A program made the translations under genes and the position numbers. Under the pieces are notes generated by a model, which was given only the letters and a program-made list of their open reading frames with translations, did no database searches and was not told where the DNA came from. DNA of 64,000 bases from Duganella lactea (GTDB lineage Bacteria > Pseudomonadota > Gammaproteobacteria > Burkholderiales > Burkholderiaceae_D): positions 62,001 through 126,000 of the forward strand of contig NZ_WWCP01000005.1 of NCBI RefSeq assembly GCF_009857505.1. The letters run 5' to 3'. Shown here piece by piece: positions 54,490-63,329 of the stretch (positions are counted from its first letter, which is position 1; each line of letters opens with the position of its first letter).

Positions 54490-54978
54490 TTAAGCGGCGT
54501 CCGGCCGTGGAACGTTATTCACAGTGAATACCGGCCCTTGCCATTGGTCGTTGTCCAGTGTGGTCACGGCGGGGCCGGCGATGGTTTGCCAGAAGGTGGC
54601 GGCGGCGGGGTTTTGTGCGATGACGCGGATTTCCCAGCTGGCCGGCGTCATCGCCAGGATCGCCTGGGCGGCGTGGCGGCCGACGCCGTGTTTGCGGTAT
54701 TTGCGCAGGACGAAGAATTTCAGCATGGCGCGCGTGTTCCCCGGCAGATGGGTTTCATCGTTGACCAGCGCGAAGCCGGCCCACTTGCCGTCGACCTTGA
54801 TGACGTGGGCGGCATAGGCCGGATTGATCCAGAAGCAGTCGAGATCGTAGTAGCCGTATTGCGCGTGTTCGTCCAGATCGGTGCCGTCGAACTCGGAAAA
54901 ATCGTGCTGGTACAGCTCCATCATGTGGCGAACGATGATGCGCTCGCTGTATTCGGCCTGCCTGACTTCAATGTGCAT
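54490..54978 (-). CDS. GNAT family acetyltransferase
   Basis: A 162-residue N-acetyltransferase. The acetyl-CoA loop is FFVLRKYRKHGVGRHAAQ (R-x-x-G-x-G type, here RKHGVG), followed by WEIRVIAQNPAAATFWQ. The substrate is unknown; antibiotic, amino-acid and protein acetylation are all possible. The ATG at 54978 gives a normal GNAT start. It is divergent from tcdA by 60 bases. Confidence 0.83.
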   Translation of the reverse strand: MHIEVRQAEYSERIIVRHMMELYQHDFSEFDGTDLDEHAQYGYYDLDCFWINPAYAAHVIKVDGKWAGFALVNDETHLPGNTRAMLKFFVLRKYRKHGVGRHAAQAILAMTPASWEIRVIAQNPAAATFWQTIAGPAVTTLDNDQWQGPVFTVNNVPRPDAA

Positions 54979-55024
54979 TGTTGTTATCCTTAATCTTTTT
55001 GCCATATTAACATTGCCGGAGTCC

Positions 55025-55036
55025 GGTAAAATGCCG
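55025..55036 (+). promoter_or_regulatory. candidate -10 region directly at the tcdA start
   Basis: GGTAAAATGCCG has TAAAAT at 55027-55032, only six bases before the tcdA ATG at 55039. With normal initiation spacing the transcript would begin at the ATG, so a leaderless mRNA is possible. No SD precedes the ATG. Confidence 0.4.
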
Positions 55037-55038
55037 GG

Positions 55039-55881
55039 ATGAACAGCATTACACCTCCTGATTTTGACGACGTCGACTTCGAACGGCGCTTTGGCGGCAT
55101 CGCGCGCCTGTATGGCGCGCATGCGCTGCAACGGTTCCGTACCGCGCACATCTGCGTGGTGGGGGTTGGTGGCGTCGGTTCGTGGATCGTCGAGGCGCTG
55201 GCGCGCAGCGCGATCGGCGAACTGACCTTGATCGACCTCGACAACGTGGCCGAGTCGAATATCAACCGCCAGATCCAGGCGCTGAGCGGCACCGTCGGCA
55301 TGGCCAAGATCACCGCGCTGGCCGAGCGCATCGCGCAGATCAATCCCTTTTGCAAGGTCCACCAGATCGAAGAGTTTGTCGATCCGGACAACGTCGCGCA
55401 GATGATCGGCGTGGGCCAGTACGACTACCTGATCGACGCCACCGACGCCGTCAAAGCCAAGGCCGCCATGCTGGCCTGGGCGCGCCAGCACGACCTGCCG
55501 GTGATTACCATCGGCAGCGCTGGCGGCAAGACCGACGCCGCGCAAATTTCGGTGCGCGACCTGGCCCGGACCGAGCAGGAACCGCTGCTGAAGAAAGTGC
55601 GCAAGATCATGCGCGCCCAGTACGGCTTCCCGCGCGGCGAAAAGACCAAGTTCCACATCGACGCCGTGTTCTCGACCGAGCCGCTGAGGTATCCGGAAAC
55701 CGGCGAAGCGTGCGCGGTCGATGGCGACGAGCGCGCCACCACCGGCGTCACCGGCCTCAATTGCGCCGGCTTCGGCTCGGCGATGGTGGTGACCGCCACC
55801 TTTGGCATGGTGTGCGCCGGCCACGCGCTGCGCCAGCTGGCCGATGGCGCACTGACAACAACGGTCCCGGATACGGTCTAG
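55039..55881 (+). CDS. tcdA: tRNA threonylcarbamoyladenosine dehydratase
   Basis: A 280-residue ThiF/E1-like ATP-binding protein: ERRFGGIARLYG, CVVGVGGVGSWIVEALARS, LIDLDNVAESNINRQ, and the C-terminal EACAVDGDERATTGVTG segment with conserved cysteines. It cyclises t6A37 to ct6A. It pairs functionally with Sua5 encoded at 43101. No clear SD precedes the ATG and a -10-like element lies immediately upstream. Confidence 0.93.
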   Translation: MNSITPPDFDDVDFERRFGGIARLYGAHALQRFRTAHICVVGVGGVGSWIVEALARSAIGELTLIDLDNVAESNINRQIQALSGTVGMAKITALAERIAQINPFCKVHQIEEFVDPDNVAQMIGVGQYDYLIDATDAVKAKAAMLAWARQHDLPVITIGSAGGKTDAAQISVRDLARTEQEPLLKKVRKIMRAQYGFPRGEKTKFHIDAVFSTEPLRYPETGEACAVDGDERATTGVTGLNCAGFGSAMVVTATFGMVCAGHALRQLADGALTTTVPDTV

Positions 55882-55928
55882 TTTGCTATCATTGCACGCT
55901 GTCTACAGACCTCATTGAAAGAACCCCC

Positions 55929-56429
55929 ATGAAGCGTAGTTCCGTATTCGCCGCCATGCTGTTGGCCGCCGCCGCCGCCGCCGCCGCACAAGCCCAGGAG
56001 CAGGCGCCGCAGCCAGCGCCAGCCGCCGCCGCGCCGGCCGCGCCGGTCGTGGTCGGCTCCGCCACGCCGGGCCCGGCCGCCGAGAAACTGATCATCACCG
56101 ACACCAAGGTCGGCACCGGCAAGGAAGCCACCGCCGGCGCCACCGTCTACATGCATTACAGCGGCTGGCTGTACCGTCCGCTGGCCAAGGACATGCACGG
56201 CAAGCTGTTCGACTCGTCGCTGCCGCGCGGCGAGCCGCTCGACTTCGTGCTGGGCGCCGGCCGCGTCATCAAGGGCTGGGATCAGGGCATCGTCGGCATG
56301 AAAGTCGGCGGCAAGCGCACGTTGATCATTCCATCGGAACTGGCCTATGGCTCGCGTCCGTCGCCGGGCAGCGGCATTCCGCCGAACTCGGCGCTGATCT
56401 TCGACGTCGAACTGGTCGACGTCAAGTAA
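55929..56429 (+). CDS. exported FKBP-type peptidyl-prolyl isomerase
   Basis: A 166-residue protein with a signal peptide (alanine-rich, to about residue 22), a proline/alanine linker, and an FKBP domain: YMHYSGWLY, KLFDSSLPRGEPLDF, GRVIKGWDQGIVGMK and PSELAYGSRPSP with IPPNSALIFDVELVDV. It should catalyse cis-trans prolyl isomerisation in the periplasm. A three-codon alanine repeat (GCC) marks the linker. Confidence 0.92.
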   Translation: MKRSSVFAAMLLAAAAAAAAQAQEQAPQPAPAAAAPAAPVVVGSATPGPAAEKLIITDTKVGTGKEATAGATVYMHYSGWLYRPLAKDMHGKLFDSSLPRGEPLDFVLGAGRVIKGWDQGIVGMKVGGKRTLIIPSELAYGSRPSPGSGIPPNSALIFDVELVDVK

Positions 56430-56493
56430 TGTGCAACGCGCCGCGCGAAGCAGGGTAGACTAGCCTTTCTCTCCCTGCTCTCGCGAGGTGTGC

Positions 56494-57426
56494 ATGAAAG
56501 TCGCCAACGACGTTACTGAACTGATCGGCCGTACTCCGCTGGTCCGCATCAACCGGCTGGCCCAGGGCGCCGCCGCCCAGGTACTGGTCAAGCTGGAATA
56601 CTGCAATCCCGCCCACAGCGTCAAAGACCGCATCGGTCTGGCCATGATCGAGGCGGCCGAGGCGGCCGGCCAGATCCGCCCCGACACCATCTTCGTCGAA
56701 CCCACCAGCGGCAACACCGGCATCGCGCTGGCGATGGTGTGCGCCGCGCGCGGCTACCGCTGCACGCTGGTCATGCCCGATACCATGAGCCGCGAACGGC
56801 GCATGCTGCTGCGCGCCTATGGCGCCGAGCTGGTGCTCACGCCCGGCGGCGAAGGCATGCTGGGCGCGATCCGCCGCGCCGAGGAACTGGTCGCGTCCGA
56901 CCCACGCTACCTGATGCCGCAGCAATTCAACAATCCCGCCAACCCGGCGGTGCACCGGCGCACCACGGCCGAAGAAATCTGGCATGACACCGACGGCCGC
57001 GTCGACATCCTGGTGGCAGGCGTCGGCACCGGCGGCACCATCACCGGTGTGGGCGAGGTGCTCAAGGCGCGCAAGCCGGCGTTCCGCTGCGTCGCGGTGG
57101 AGCCGGAGGCGTCGCCGATGCTGTCCAAGGGAAGCAAGGGACCGCACCCGATCCAGGGCATCGGCGCCGGCTTCGTGCCGGGCGTGCTCAATACCAAGGT
57201 GTACGACGAGGTGGTGTGCGTCAGCAACGAGGACGCCTTCGCGACCGCGCGTCAGGCGGCCAGCCAGGAAGGGCTGCTGGTGGGGATTTCCTCCGGCGCC
57301 GCCTTGTGGGCGGCGCTGCAGGTGGCGCGGCGGCCGGAGAATGCCGGCAAGATCATCGTCACGGTGATCCCGTCGTTTGGCGAGCGCTACCTGAGTACCG
57401 CGTTGTACGCCGATCTGGCCGACTAG
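56494..57426 (+). CDS. cysM: cysteine synthase B
   Basis: A 310-residue PLP enzyme of the O-acetylserine sulfhydrylase family. Motifs are [20 protein letters not shown] (PLP lysine in SVKDR), [14 protein letters not shown], and [14 protein letters not shown]. The short Pro-Ala-His start is the CysM subgroup, which can use thiosulfate or a sulfur carrier protein. The ATG at 56494 is chosen over a GTG six bases earlier. It converges on the CDF gene with one base between stops. Confidence 0.92.
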   Translation: MKVANDVTELIGRTPLVRINRLAQGAAAQVLVKLEYCNPAHSVKDRIGLAMIEAAEAAGQIRPDTIFVEPTSGNTGIALAMVCAARGYRCTLVMPDTMSRERRMLLRAYGAELVLTPGGEGMLGAIRRAEELVASDPRYLMPQQFNNPANPAVHRRTTAEEIWHDTDGRVDILVAGVGTGGTITGVGEVLKARKPAFRCVAVEPEASPMLSKGSKGPHPIQGIGAGFVPGVLNTKVYDEVVCVSNEDAFATARQAASQEGLLVGISSGAALWAALQVARRPENAGKIIVTVIPSFGERYLSTALYADLAD

Positions 57427-57427
57427 G

Positions 57428-58432
57428 CTAGTGCTGGTGGCCGTGATGGGCTGACGGCGCGGCGGCCGGCGCCAGCAGGCAGCATTCCAGCGCGCTGGCG
57501 CCGAGCCGCACTTGCAGCGTACTGTGCTGGATCGAGAAGGTCTCGCGCAGCGTCTGGCTGATGGCATCGATGTCGCTGTCGCCCGGATAGCCGGCCGGCA
57601 TGACCAGTTGCGCCGTCAGCGCGTTCTCGGTGGTGCTCATGGCCCAGATATGCAGGTCGTGCACCGCCGTCACGCCGGGGTGGGCGCGCAGGAATTGCTC
57701 GATGCCGGCGCGGTCGATGTGGTCCGGCACCGCCGCCAGCATCATGCGCAGCGCCTGCAGCATCAGCGACCAGGTGCTCATGACAATGATCACCACGATC
57801 ACCATGCTGACCGCCGGATCGATCCAGTTCCAGCCGGTGTAGCGGACGACGATGCCGGCCACCAGCACGCCCAGCGAAATGGCGGCGTCGGCGGCCAGGT
57901 GCAGGTAGGCGCCGCGGATATTGATATCGTCCTTGCTGCCGGCCATGAACAGCCAGGCCGAGAAGCCGTTGACCAGGATGCCGATGCCGGCCACGATGGA
58001 CACGGTCAGGCCGGCCACCGGGTCCGGCTTCAGCAACTGCTGCACCGCCTCGTAGGTGATGCCGCCGCAGGCCACCAGCAGCAGCAGGGCGTTGAACAGC
58101 GCGGCCAGCATCGAGGTGCTGCGCAGGCCGTAGGTGTATTGCTGGTTGGGCACGCGCTTGGCGAGGATGGCCGCGCCCCAGGCCAGTATCAGGCCCAGCA
58201 CGTCGGACAGGTTATGGCCGGCGTCGGCCATCAGCGCGGTGGAGTTGGCCAGGAAGCCGTAGAAGAACTCGACGCCGACGAACAGCAGGTTCAGCGTGAT
58301 GGCGATGGCGAAGGCGCGGCCCATGGTGTTGGGATCGCCGTGATGGTGGTGATGGCCGTGGCCGTGGCCGGCGTGATCGTGCGCATGCTCGTGTGCATGA
58401 TCGTGGTGGGCGTGGTCGTGTTGCTTGCTCAT
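57428..58432 (-). CDS. czcD: CDF family zinc/divalent metal efflux protein (CzcD/ZitB-like)
   Basis: A 334-residue transporter. The first about 30 residues are a histidine-rich metal-binding stretch (His, Asp and Gly repeats). Six membrane helices follow, with the metal-site motifs DAGHNLSDVLG (HxxxD, helix 2) and LHLAADAAISLG (HxxxD, helix 5), the Zn-type pairing, and a cytoplasmic C-terminal domain with VHDLHIWAMS. It exports Zn2+ (possibly Co/Cd) in exchange for protons. Its start overlaps the SmtB-type regulator's stop (ATGA), so both are co-translated. Confidence 0.92.
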   Translation of the reverse strand: MSKQHDHAHHDHAHEHAHDHAGHGHGHHHHHGDPNTMGRAFAIAITLNLLFVGVEFFYGFLANSTALMADAGHNLSDVLGLILAWGAAILAKRVPNQQYTYGLRSTSMLAALFNALLLLVACGGITYEAVQQLLKPDPVAGLTVSIVAGIGILVNGFSAWLFMAGSKDDINIRGAYLHLAADAAISLGVLVAGIVVRYTGWNWIDPAVSMVIVVIIVMSTWSLMLQALRMMLAAVPDHIDRAGIEQFLRAHPGVTAVHDLHIWAMSTTENALTAQLVMPAGYPGDSDIDAISQTLRETFSIQHSTLQVRLGASALECCLLAPAAAPSAHHGHQH

Positions 58433-58767
58433 GCTTCGTTCCCGTTGGAAGGTTCGGCGATATGTTCCAGCATATCGTTCAGTACGCCGCTGATATGGGC
58501 ATCGGCGACGGTATAGAAAACCTGCTTGCCCTGGCGTTCCGACTTGACGATGCGGGCGGCGCGCAGCAGGCGCAGGTGGTGGCTCACGAGTGAGCTGCTC
58601 AGATCGAGGGTGGCGGCGATCTCGCTGACGGCGATCGGCACCGCCATACAGGCGAGCACGATGCGCAAACGGGTCGGATCGCCGAGCAAATGAAACAGAT
58701 CGGCGAGTTGCGCGATCTGCGGATCGCACTGGGAATAGTCGTGTTGACAGCCCATGATTACCAACAT
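58429..58767 (-). CDS. ArsR/SmtB-family zinc-sensing repressor
   Basis: A 112-residue winged-helix repressor. The recognition helix is SSSLVSHHLRLLRAARIV. The C-terminal alpha-5 helix has DAHISGVLNDMLEHIAE, matching the D-x-H-x10-H-x2-E zinc site of SmtB. It should repress its own gene and czcD until zinc binds. Two starts are possible: ATG at 58767 (which would lie inside the operator) and ATG at 58755, each without a good SD. Confidence 0.92.
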   Translation of the reverse strand: MLVIMGCQHDYSQCDPQIAQLADLFHLLGDPTRLRIVLACMAVPIAVSEIAATLDLSSSLVSHHLRLLRAARIVKSERQGKQVFYTVADAHISGVLNDMLEHIAEPSNGNEA

Positions 58768-58788
58768 ATGAATAGGTGTTCACATGTT
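58763..58788 (-). promoter_or_regulatory. SmtB-like operator
   Basis: Inverted repeat AACATATGAA - TAGGTG - TTCACATGTT with nine of ten matched positions, the usual ArsR/SmtB operator layout. A promoter with TTGTGC and TTCATA at 17 bases on the minus strand overlaps it, giving a very short or no leader before the regulator gene. Confidence 0.7.
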
Positions 58789-58831
58789 AGCACAAACCCC
58801 GGTGTCAGGTCTGACATTCGCACACGGGGTT

Positions 58832-59254
58832 TTACTTCTGTAGCTCGGCTTGCAGTTGGGCGCGGGCGCGGGGATCGAGTTGCTGGATCGCTTGCTCCAG
58901 CCGGGCGGCACGGCGCAGCGCTTGTTCTTGCTCGCTGCTCAGGCCGGGCTGGCGCAGCGCCGCCTGGCCGCCCAGCACCACCAGCGCGCTGATCAGGGCG
59001 ATCACGCAGGCCGCGCCCAGCAGCCGTAGCTCGCGGGGCGCGATCGCCGGCGCTGCCGTGGCGGCGGGGGCGGCGGCGTGGCCGGCCTGCGCCGCCAGTT
59101 GCCGCGAGGCGGCGTCGATGCGGGCGATGTGGCGTTCCACCGCTTCTTCCAGCACCGCTTCGTTCAGCGCCACCAGCGCGAACACCGGGTCGTCGATGTC
59201 GATCCTGACGCCGGTCTTTTCAAATACCAGGGCCCGCAGCTTGTGCTGATCCAT
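58832..59254 (-). CDS. TraM-like conjugation-associated membrane protein, orphan
   Basis: A 140-residue protein. The N-terminus (LVFEKTGVRIDIDDPVFALVALNEAVLEEAV) resembles the TraM protein of IncP plasmids. An Ala/Pro linker leads to one membrane helix (LRLLGAACVIALISALVVLGG) and a charged helical tail with Arg, Gln and Leu repeats. It lies six bases after the TraL-like gene, the order of the IncP Tra1 region. No other conjugation genes are in the window. Function on the chromosome is unknown. Confidence 0.7.
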   Translation of the reverse strand: MDQHKLRALVFEKTGVRIDIDDPVFALVALNEAVLEEAVERHIARIDAASRQLAAQAGHAAAPAATAAPAIAPRELRLLGAACVIALISALVVLGGQAALRQPGLSSEQEQALRRAARLEQAIQQLDPRARAQLQAELQK

Positions 59255-59260
59255 GGCCGC

Positions 59261-60001
59261 CTACCACTGCACTTTGTCGAGTTGTTCGTACAGGTCGCGG
59301 AACACCACCTTGATGCGCTGCTTTTCCATGACGTTGAAGCGCTCGCTCTCGCGCACCTCGGCCGCCGTCAGCCGCGCGGTGTTCATTTTCTTCAGGTCGG
59401 CGCCGAAGGTGTCGGCGTTGCGCGCCGTGAGCACCACCCGGCCCACCACGCGCGCGGCGTTGTCGGCGTAGGTCTGCGATTCGATGAAGTGCTTGCCGGC
59501 CGCCGATTGCAGCGCGCCAAAATGTTCGTTTTCCCACAGCACCAGCGGCACGCTGGTGGCCTTGGCGGTGGCGACGAATCCGGTGGCGGTGTCGTGCAAG
59601 GTGTCGCCGCCGCCGACGATGGTGTGGATGTACACCCGGCGGCCCGATTCCTGCAGCAGCGCGAAGCAGTCGTTTTCGATCAGGTAGCCCATCAGCGGCG
59701 AGAAGGTGTTGGCGCCGTTGTCGATGACGCAGTTGCCTTCCTGCTCCAGCAGGTCGATCATCAGCGCGTCGAAACGCTTGGGGTCGATGGTGCGGCTGTC
59801 GGTCATCACCGGCACATGCCGCACCTGCATCGCCTTGTAGCGCGAGAAGGTCGGATTCTCCTGGTCGGTGTCGTAGCAGCGCAGCGGTTGCTCGCCCTCG
59901 GCCACGTCCTTGCTGGCGATCCATTGCGCCAGGATGGTCGACACCAGCGTCTTGCCGATGCCGCCTTTACCCTGGAGAATAAAATGTACCGTGTTTTGCA
60001 T
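59261..60001 (-). CDS. TraL-like ParA/MinD-type ATPase, orphan
   Basis: A 246-residue deviant Walker A ATPase starting with VHFILQGKGGIGKTLVSTI. Downstream segments NPTFSRYKAMQVR, CVIDNGANTFSPLMGYL, VYIHTIVGGGDTLHDTATGF and the C-terminal KQRIKVVFRDLYEQLDKVQW match TraL of IncP plasmids in my memory of that protein. TraL is needed for conjugation, but its partners are missing here except the TraM-like gene. Positioning or cargo-segregation activity could be retained for another purpose. ATG at 60001 preceded by GGGAGTGG. Confidence 0.8.
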   Translation of the reverse strand: MQNTVHFILQGKGGIGKTLVSTILAQWIASKDVAEGEQPLRCYDTDQENPTFSRYKAMQVRHVPVMTDSRTIDPKRFDALMIDLLEQEGNCVIDNGANTFSPLMGYLIENDCFALLQESGRRVYIHTIVGGGDTLHDTATGFVATAKATSVPLVLWENEHFGALQSAAGKHFIESQTYADNAARVVGRVVLTARNADTFGADLKKMNTARLTAAEVRESERFNVMEKQRIKVVFRDLYEQLDKVQW

Positions 60002-60066
60002 CAACCACTCCCGAACGCATCGTCAATGCGTCGAGAGTAATGGGTTTATCAGTGGAAGGCAATCTG

Positions 60067-60555
60067 CTAGTTAATGAAACGTAGCAAGCCCTGCAACGCG
60101 TGGATGACGGTTTGTTCGCGCACCGCGCGGCGGTCGCCGCTGAACACCAGGCGCTCGGTGTGCACGGTGTCGGCGTTGGCCCAGCCGAAGCAGACGGTGC
60201 CGACCGGCTTGCCCGGCACCGCGCCGCTCGGCCCGGCGATGCCGGTGGTCGACACGGCGATGTGGGCGTTGCTGGCGCCCAGCGCGCCGCTGGCCATGAC
60301 GCCGGCCACTTCTTCCGACACGCTGCCCATCTGCGCGATCAGCGCCGCCGGCACGTCCAGCATCTCGGTCTTGGAGGCGTTCGAGTAGGTGACGAAGCCG
60401 CAGTCGAACCAGCCGGTGGAGCCGGCGATCTCGGTGATGGCCTGGGCCACGCCGCCGCCGGTGCACGATTCGGCGGTGGCCAGCAGCAGCCCTTTGTCTT
60501 GTAATGCTCGGCCGACTTGCGCGGCGAGGTCGAGGATGATGTCGCTGTTGCTCAT
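60067..60555 (-). CDS. pncC: CinA C-terminal domain / nicotinamide-nucleotide amidohydrolase
   Basis: A 162-residue stand-alone CinA C-terminal domain. It shows LLATAESCTGGGVAQAI, GCGFVTYSNASKTEML-like GFVTYSNASK, VSEEVAGVMASGAL, and TGIAGPSGAVPGKPVGTV. It deamidates NMN in NAD salvage. The CinA N-terminal (competence) domain is absent. ATG at 60555 with GAGAAGGAG upstream. It is divergent from the REC-GGDEF-EAL gene. Confidence 0.92.
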   Translation of the reverse strand: MSNSDIILDLAAQVGRALQDKGLLLATAESCTGGGVAQAITEIAGSTGWFDCGFVTYSNASKTEMLDVPAALIAQMGSVSEEVAGVMASGALGASNAHIAVSTTGIAGPSGAVPGKPVGTVCFGWANADTVHTERLVFSGDRRAVREQTVIHALQGLLRFIN

Positions 60556-60710
60556 GGCTTCTCCTTCTCGGGATGCGGATACGGGGGCGTGCGTCCACTG
60601 TACCATGCAGATTGCCACTGTCGCAATGCCGCAAAAAATCGCCCAGTTGTGCGCCATTCTTTGTTGAGACTGGTAAGCTTGACAACTACGACGTTCCCAT
60701 CGGAGACGCA

Positions 60711-63329
60711 ATGATCAGTCAGACCGACATTCATCATGCCCGCATCCTGATCGTTGACGATCAGCCGGTCAATGTCGAATTGCTGGAATACCTGCTGACG
60801 TCCACCGGCTATCGGGAAGTCAGCGCCACCACCGATCCGCGTGTGGTGGCCGGCTGGCACGCCGCACACCGCTACGACCTGATCATCCTCGATCTGCAGA
60901 TGCCCGGCATGAGCGGCTTCGACGTGATGGAGGCGCTCAAGCCGCTGGAGCCGGACGGCTGGCTGCCGGTGCTGGTGGTCACCGCCCAGCCCGACCACAA
61001 GCTGCGCGCTTTCGAGTGCGGCGCGCGCGATTTCATCAGCAAGCCTTTCGATCCGGTCGAGACGCTGACGCGCATCCGCAATATGCTGGAGATGCGGCTG
61101 CTGCACGCGCGCGAGCGCGGCTACAACGCCCGGCTCGAACAATGCGTGCGCGAGCGCACCGCCGACCTGCAGCGCTTCCGCAGCGCGATGGACGCCACCG
61201 CCGACGCCATCTTCCTGTTCGACGCCGCCAGCGCCGAGCTGCTCGACGTCAACGAGGGCGCCTGCCGCATGCTGGCCTATGCGCGCGGCGATCTGCTGGG
61301 CCAGTCGGGCAGCCGCCTTGGTCTGGGCATGCCGGCGGCGCTGCGCGCCCAGGCCGAGCGGCTGGCCGACTACGCCGCCGCCGTCGGCCCGGCGCGCTCG
61401 CCGGAACTGCACGAGCTGGAACTGATGCGCAGCGACCTGATCGCCGTGCCGGTCGAGTTGTACTGGCAGTTGCTGCAGCGCGCCGGCCAGCCGCCGGTGA
61501 TGCTGGGCGTGGCGCGCGACATCAGCGAGCGGCGCCAGTCGGAGGAACTGCTGCGGCACATGGCCCACTACGACGCGCTGACCGGCCTGCCGAACCGCAC
61601 GCTGTTCTTCAAGCTGGTCGGCGACGCCATCGCCGTGGCGCAGGACAAGTCGTGGCGTATCGTGGTGCTGATGATCGGCCTCGACCGCTTCAAGAACATC
61701 AACGATTCGCTCGGCACCGCGCTCGGCGACGACCTGCTGCGCCAGTTCAGCAACCGGCTGGTGCAGACCGCGCGCATCCGCGACACCGTCGGCCGCGTCG
61801 GCGGCGACGAGTTCGCGCTGATCCTGACCAAGAGCGGCGACCAGCAGGACGCGGTGCAGGCCGCCCACGAGGTGCGCGAGGCGCTGCGCCAGCCGTTCGA
61901 GCTGGACGGTCATCAGGCCATCCTCAGCGCCAGCATCGGCATCTCGGTCTATCCGGACGACGCCACCGATCCGCACACGCTGGTCAAGTATGCCGACACC
62001 GCGATGGAGCGCGCCAAGCAGGCCGGGCGCGACGGCTACCGCTTCTTCACCGCCGGCATGAACGTGCAGGTGCTGGCGCGGCTGGACATGGAGCTGGCGC
62101 TGCGCCGCGCCATCGACCAGCAGGAGCTGCAGCTGCACTTCCAGCCCAAGGTCAACCTGCACACCGGCAAGTTCGCCGGCGTCGAATCGCTGCTGCGCTG
62201 GCAGCGCCCCGGCCACGGCCTGGTGTATCCGGCCGAGTTCGTGCCGCTGCTGGAGGACACCGGCCTGGTGGTGCGGGTCGGCACCTGGATCATCGACGCC
62301 GCCTGCCGGCAGATCGTCCGCTGGCTCAACGACGGCACCGGGCCGGTGCGGGTGGCGGTCAACGTCGCCAGCCGTCAGTTCGTCGAGGGCGACCTGGAGG
62401 GTGTGGTGCGCGAGGCGCTGGCGCGCAACAAGACGCCGCCGGAACTGCTGGAACTGGAGCTGACCGAAACCGCGCTGATGGTCAACACCGAACGCACCAT
62501 CACCGTGCTGACCAACCTGAAGGCGCTCGGCATCAAGGTCGCCATCGACGACTTCGGCACCGGTTATTCATCGCTGGCCTATCTGCAGCGCTTCCCGATC
62601 GACAAGCTGAAGATCGACATCGCCTTCGTGCGCGACATCACCACCAACCCCAACGATGCGGCCATCGCGCTGGCCATCATCAGCATGGCGCACAGCCTCA
62701 AGCTGCAGGTCATCGCCGAAGGCGTCGAGACGCGGGCCCAGCTGGAATACCTGCGGCGCTGCCGCTGCGATGAGATCCAGGGCTATTTCTTCAGCCGGCC
62801 GCTGCCGCCGGAGGCGCTGGGCCAACTGGCGCAGTCGGGCCGCGGCCTGCCGCCGGCGCCGGGCGCGGCCAGGCAGCCGGCGCAAACCCTGCTGATCGTC
62901 GATGACGACGTCAATGTGCTGTCCTCGCTGCACCGGCTGTTCCGCCGCGACGGCTACCAGATCCTGACGGCGGCCTCGCCGACCGAGGCGTTCGAGCTGC
63001 TGGCGCTGCACGCGGTGCAGGTGATCGTCTGCGACCAGCGCATGCCGGCCATGAGCGGCACCGAGTTCCTCAGCAAGGTCAAGGAGATGTATCCGGACAC
63101 CATCCGCATCATCCTGTCCGGCTACACCGGGCTGGAGGCGGTGCTGGACGCGATCAACCGCGGCGCCATCTACCGCTTCTACACCAAGCCGTGGGACGAC
63201 ACTCAGTTGCGCGACAACATACGCCTGGCCTTCCACCACTACTGGCTGATGCATGGCAGCGGCCGGCGGGTGGGGCAGCCGGGCGAGGACGCGACGGCGC
63301 TGCCGTTGGCGCTTCAGGAAGTGAAGTGA
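60711..63329 (+). CDS. REC-PAS-GGDEF-EAL-REC cyclic-di-GMP regulator
   Basis: An 872-residue protein. Receiver 1 has Asp61 (LIILDLQMPG). A PAS-like domain follows (FRSAMDATADAIFLFD). The GGDEF domain is intact (GGDEF at 364-368) with the DxLTGLPNR start. The EAL domain reads ESL at 492-494 but keeps the downstream DDFGTGYSSL and EGVET. A second receiver covers about 722-840 with Asp775. A diguanylate cyclase/phosphodiesterase controlled by two receivers is likely, though no cognate kinase is adjacent. Its 3' end overlaps thiL on the other strand by 16 bases. Confidence 0.93.
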   Translation: MISQTDIHHARILIVDDQPVNVELLEYLLTSTGYREVSATTDPRVVAGWHAAHRYDLIILDLQMPGMSGFDVMEALKPLEPDGWLPVLVVTAQPDHKLRAFECGARDFISKPFDPVETLTRIRNMLEMRLLHARERGYNARLEQCVRERTADLQRFRSAMDATADAIFLFDAASAELLDVNEGACRMLAYARGDLLGQSGSRLGLGMPAALRAQAERLADYAAAVGPARSPELHELELMRSDLIAVPVELYWQLLQRAGQPPVMLGVARDISERRQSEELLRHMAHYDALTGLPNRTLFFKLVGDAIAVAQDKSWRIVVLMIGLDRFKNINDSLGTALGDDLLRQFSNRLVQTARIRDTVGRVGGDEFALILTKSGDQQDAVQAAHEVREALRQPFELDGHQAILSASIGISVYPDDATDPHTLVKYADTAMERAKQAGRDGYRFFTAGMNVQVLARLDMELALRRAIDQQELQLHFQPKVNLHTGKFAGVESLLRWQRPGHGLVYPAEFVPLLEDTGLVVRVGTWIIDAACRQIVRWLNDGTGPVRVAVNVASRQFVEGDLEGVVREALARNKTPPELLELELTETALMVNTERTITVLTNLKALGIKVAIDDFGTGYSSLAYLQRFPIDKLKIDIAFVRDITTNPNDAAIALAIISMAHSLKLQVIAEGVETRAQLEYLRRCRCDEIQGYFFSRPLPPEALGQLAQSGRGLPPAPGAARQPAQTLLIVDDDVNVLSSLHRLFRRDGYQILTAASPTEAFELLALHAVQVIVCDQRMPAMSGTEFLSKVKEMYPDTIRIILSGYTGLEAVLDAINRGAIYRFYTKPWDDTQLRDNIRLAFHHYWLMHGSGRRVGQPGEDATALPLALQEVK

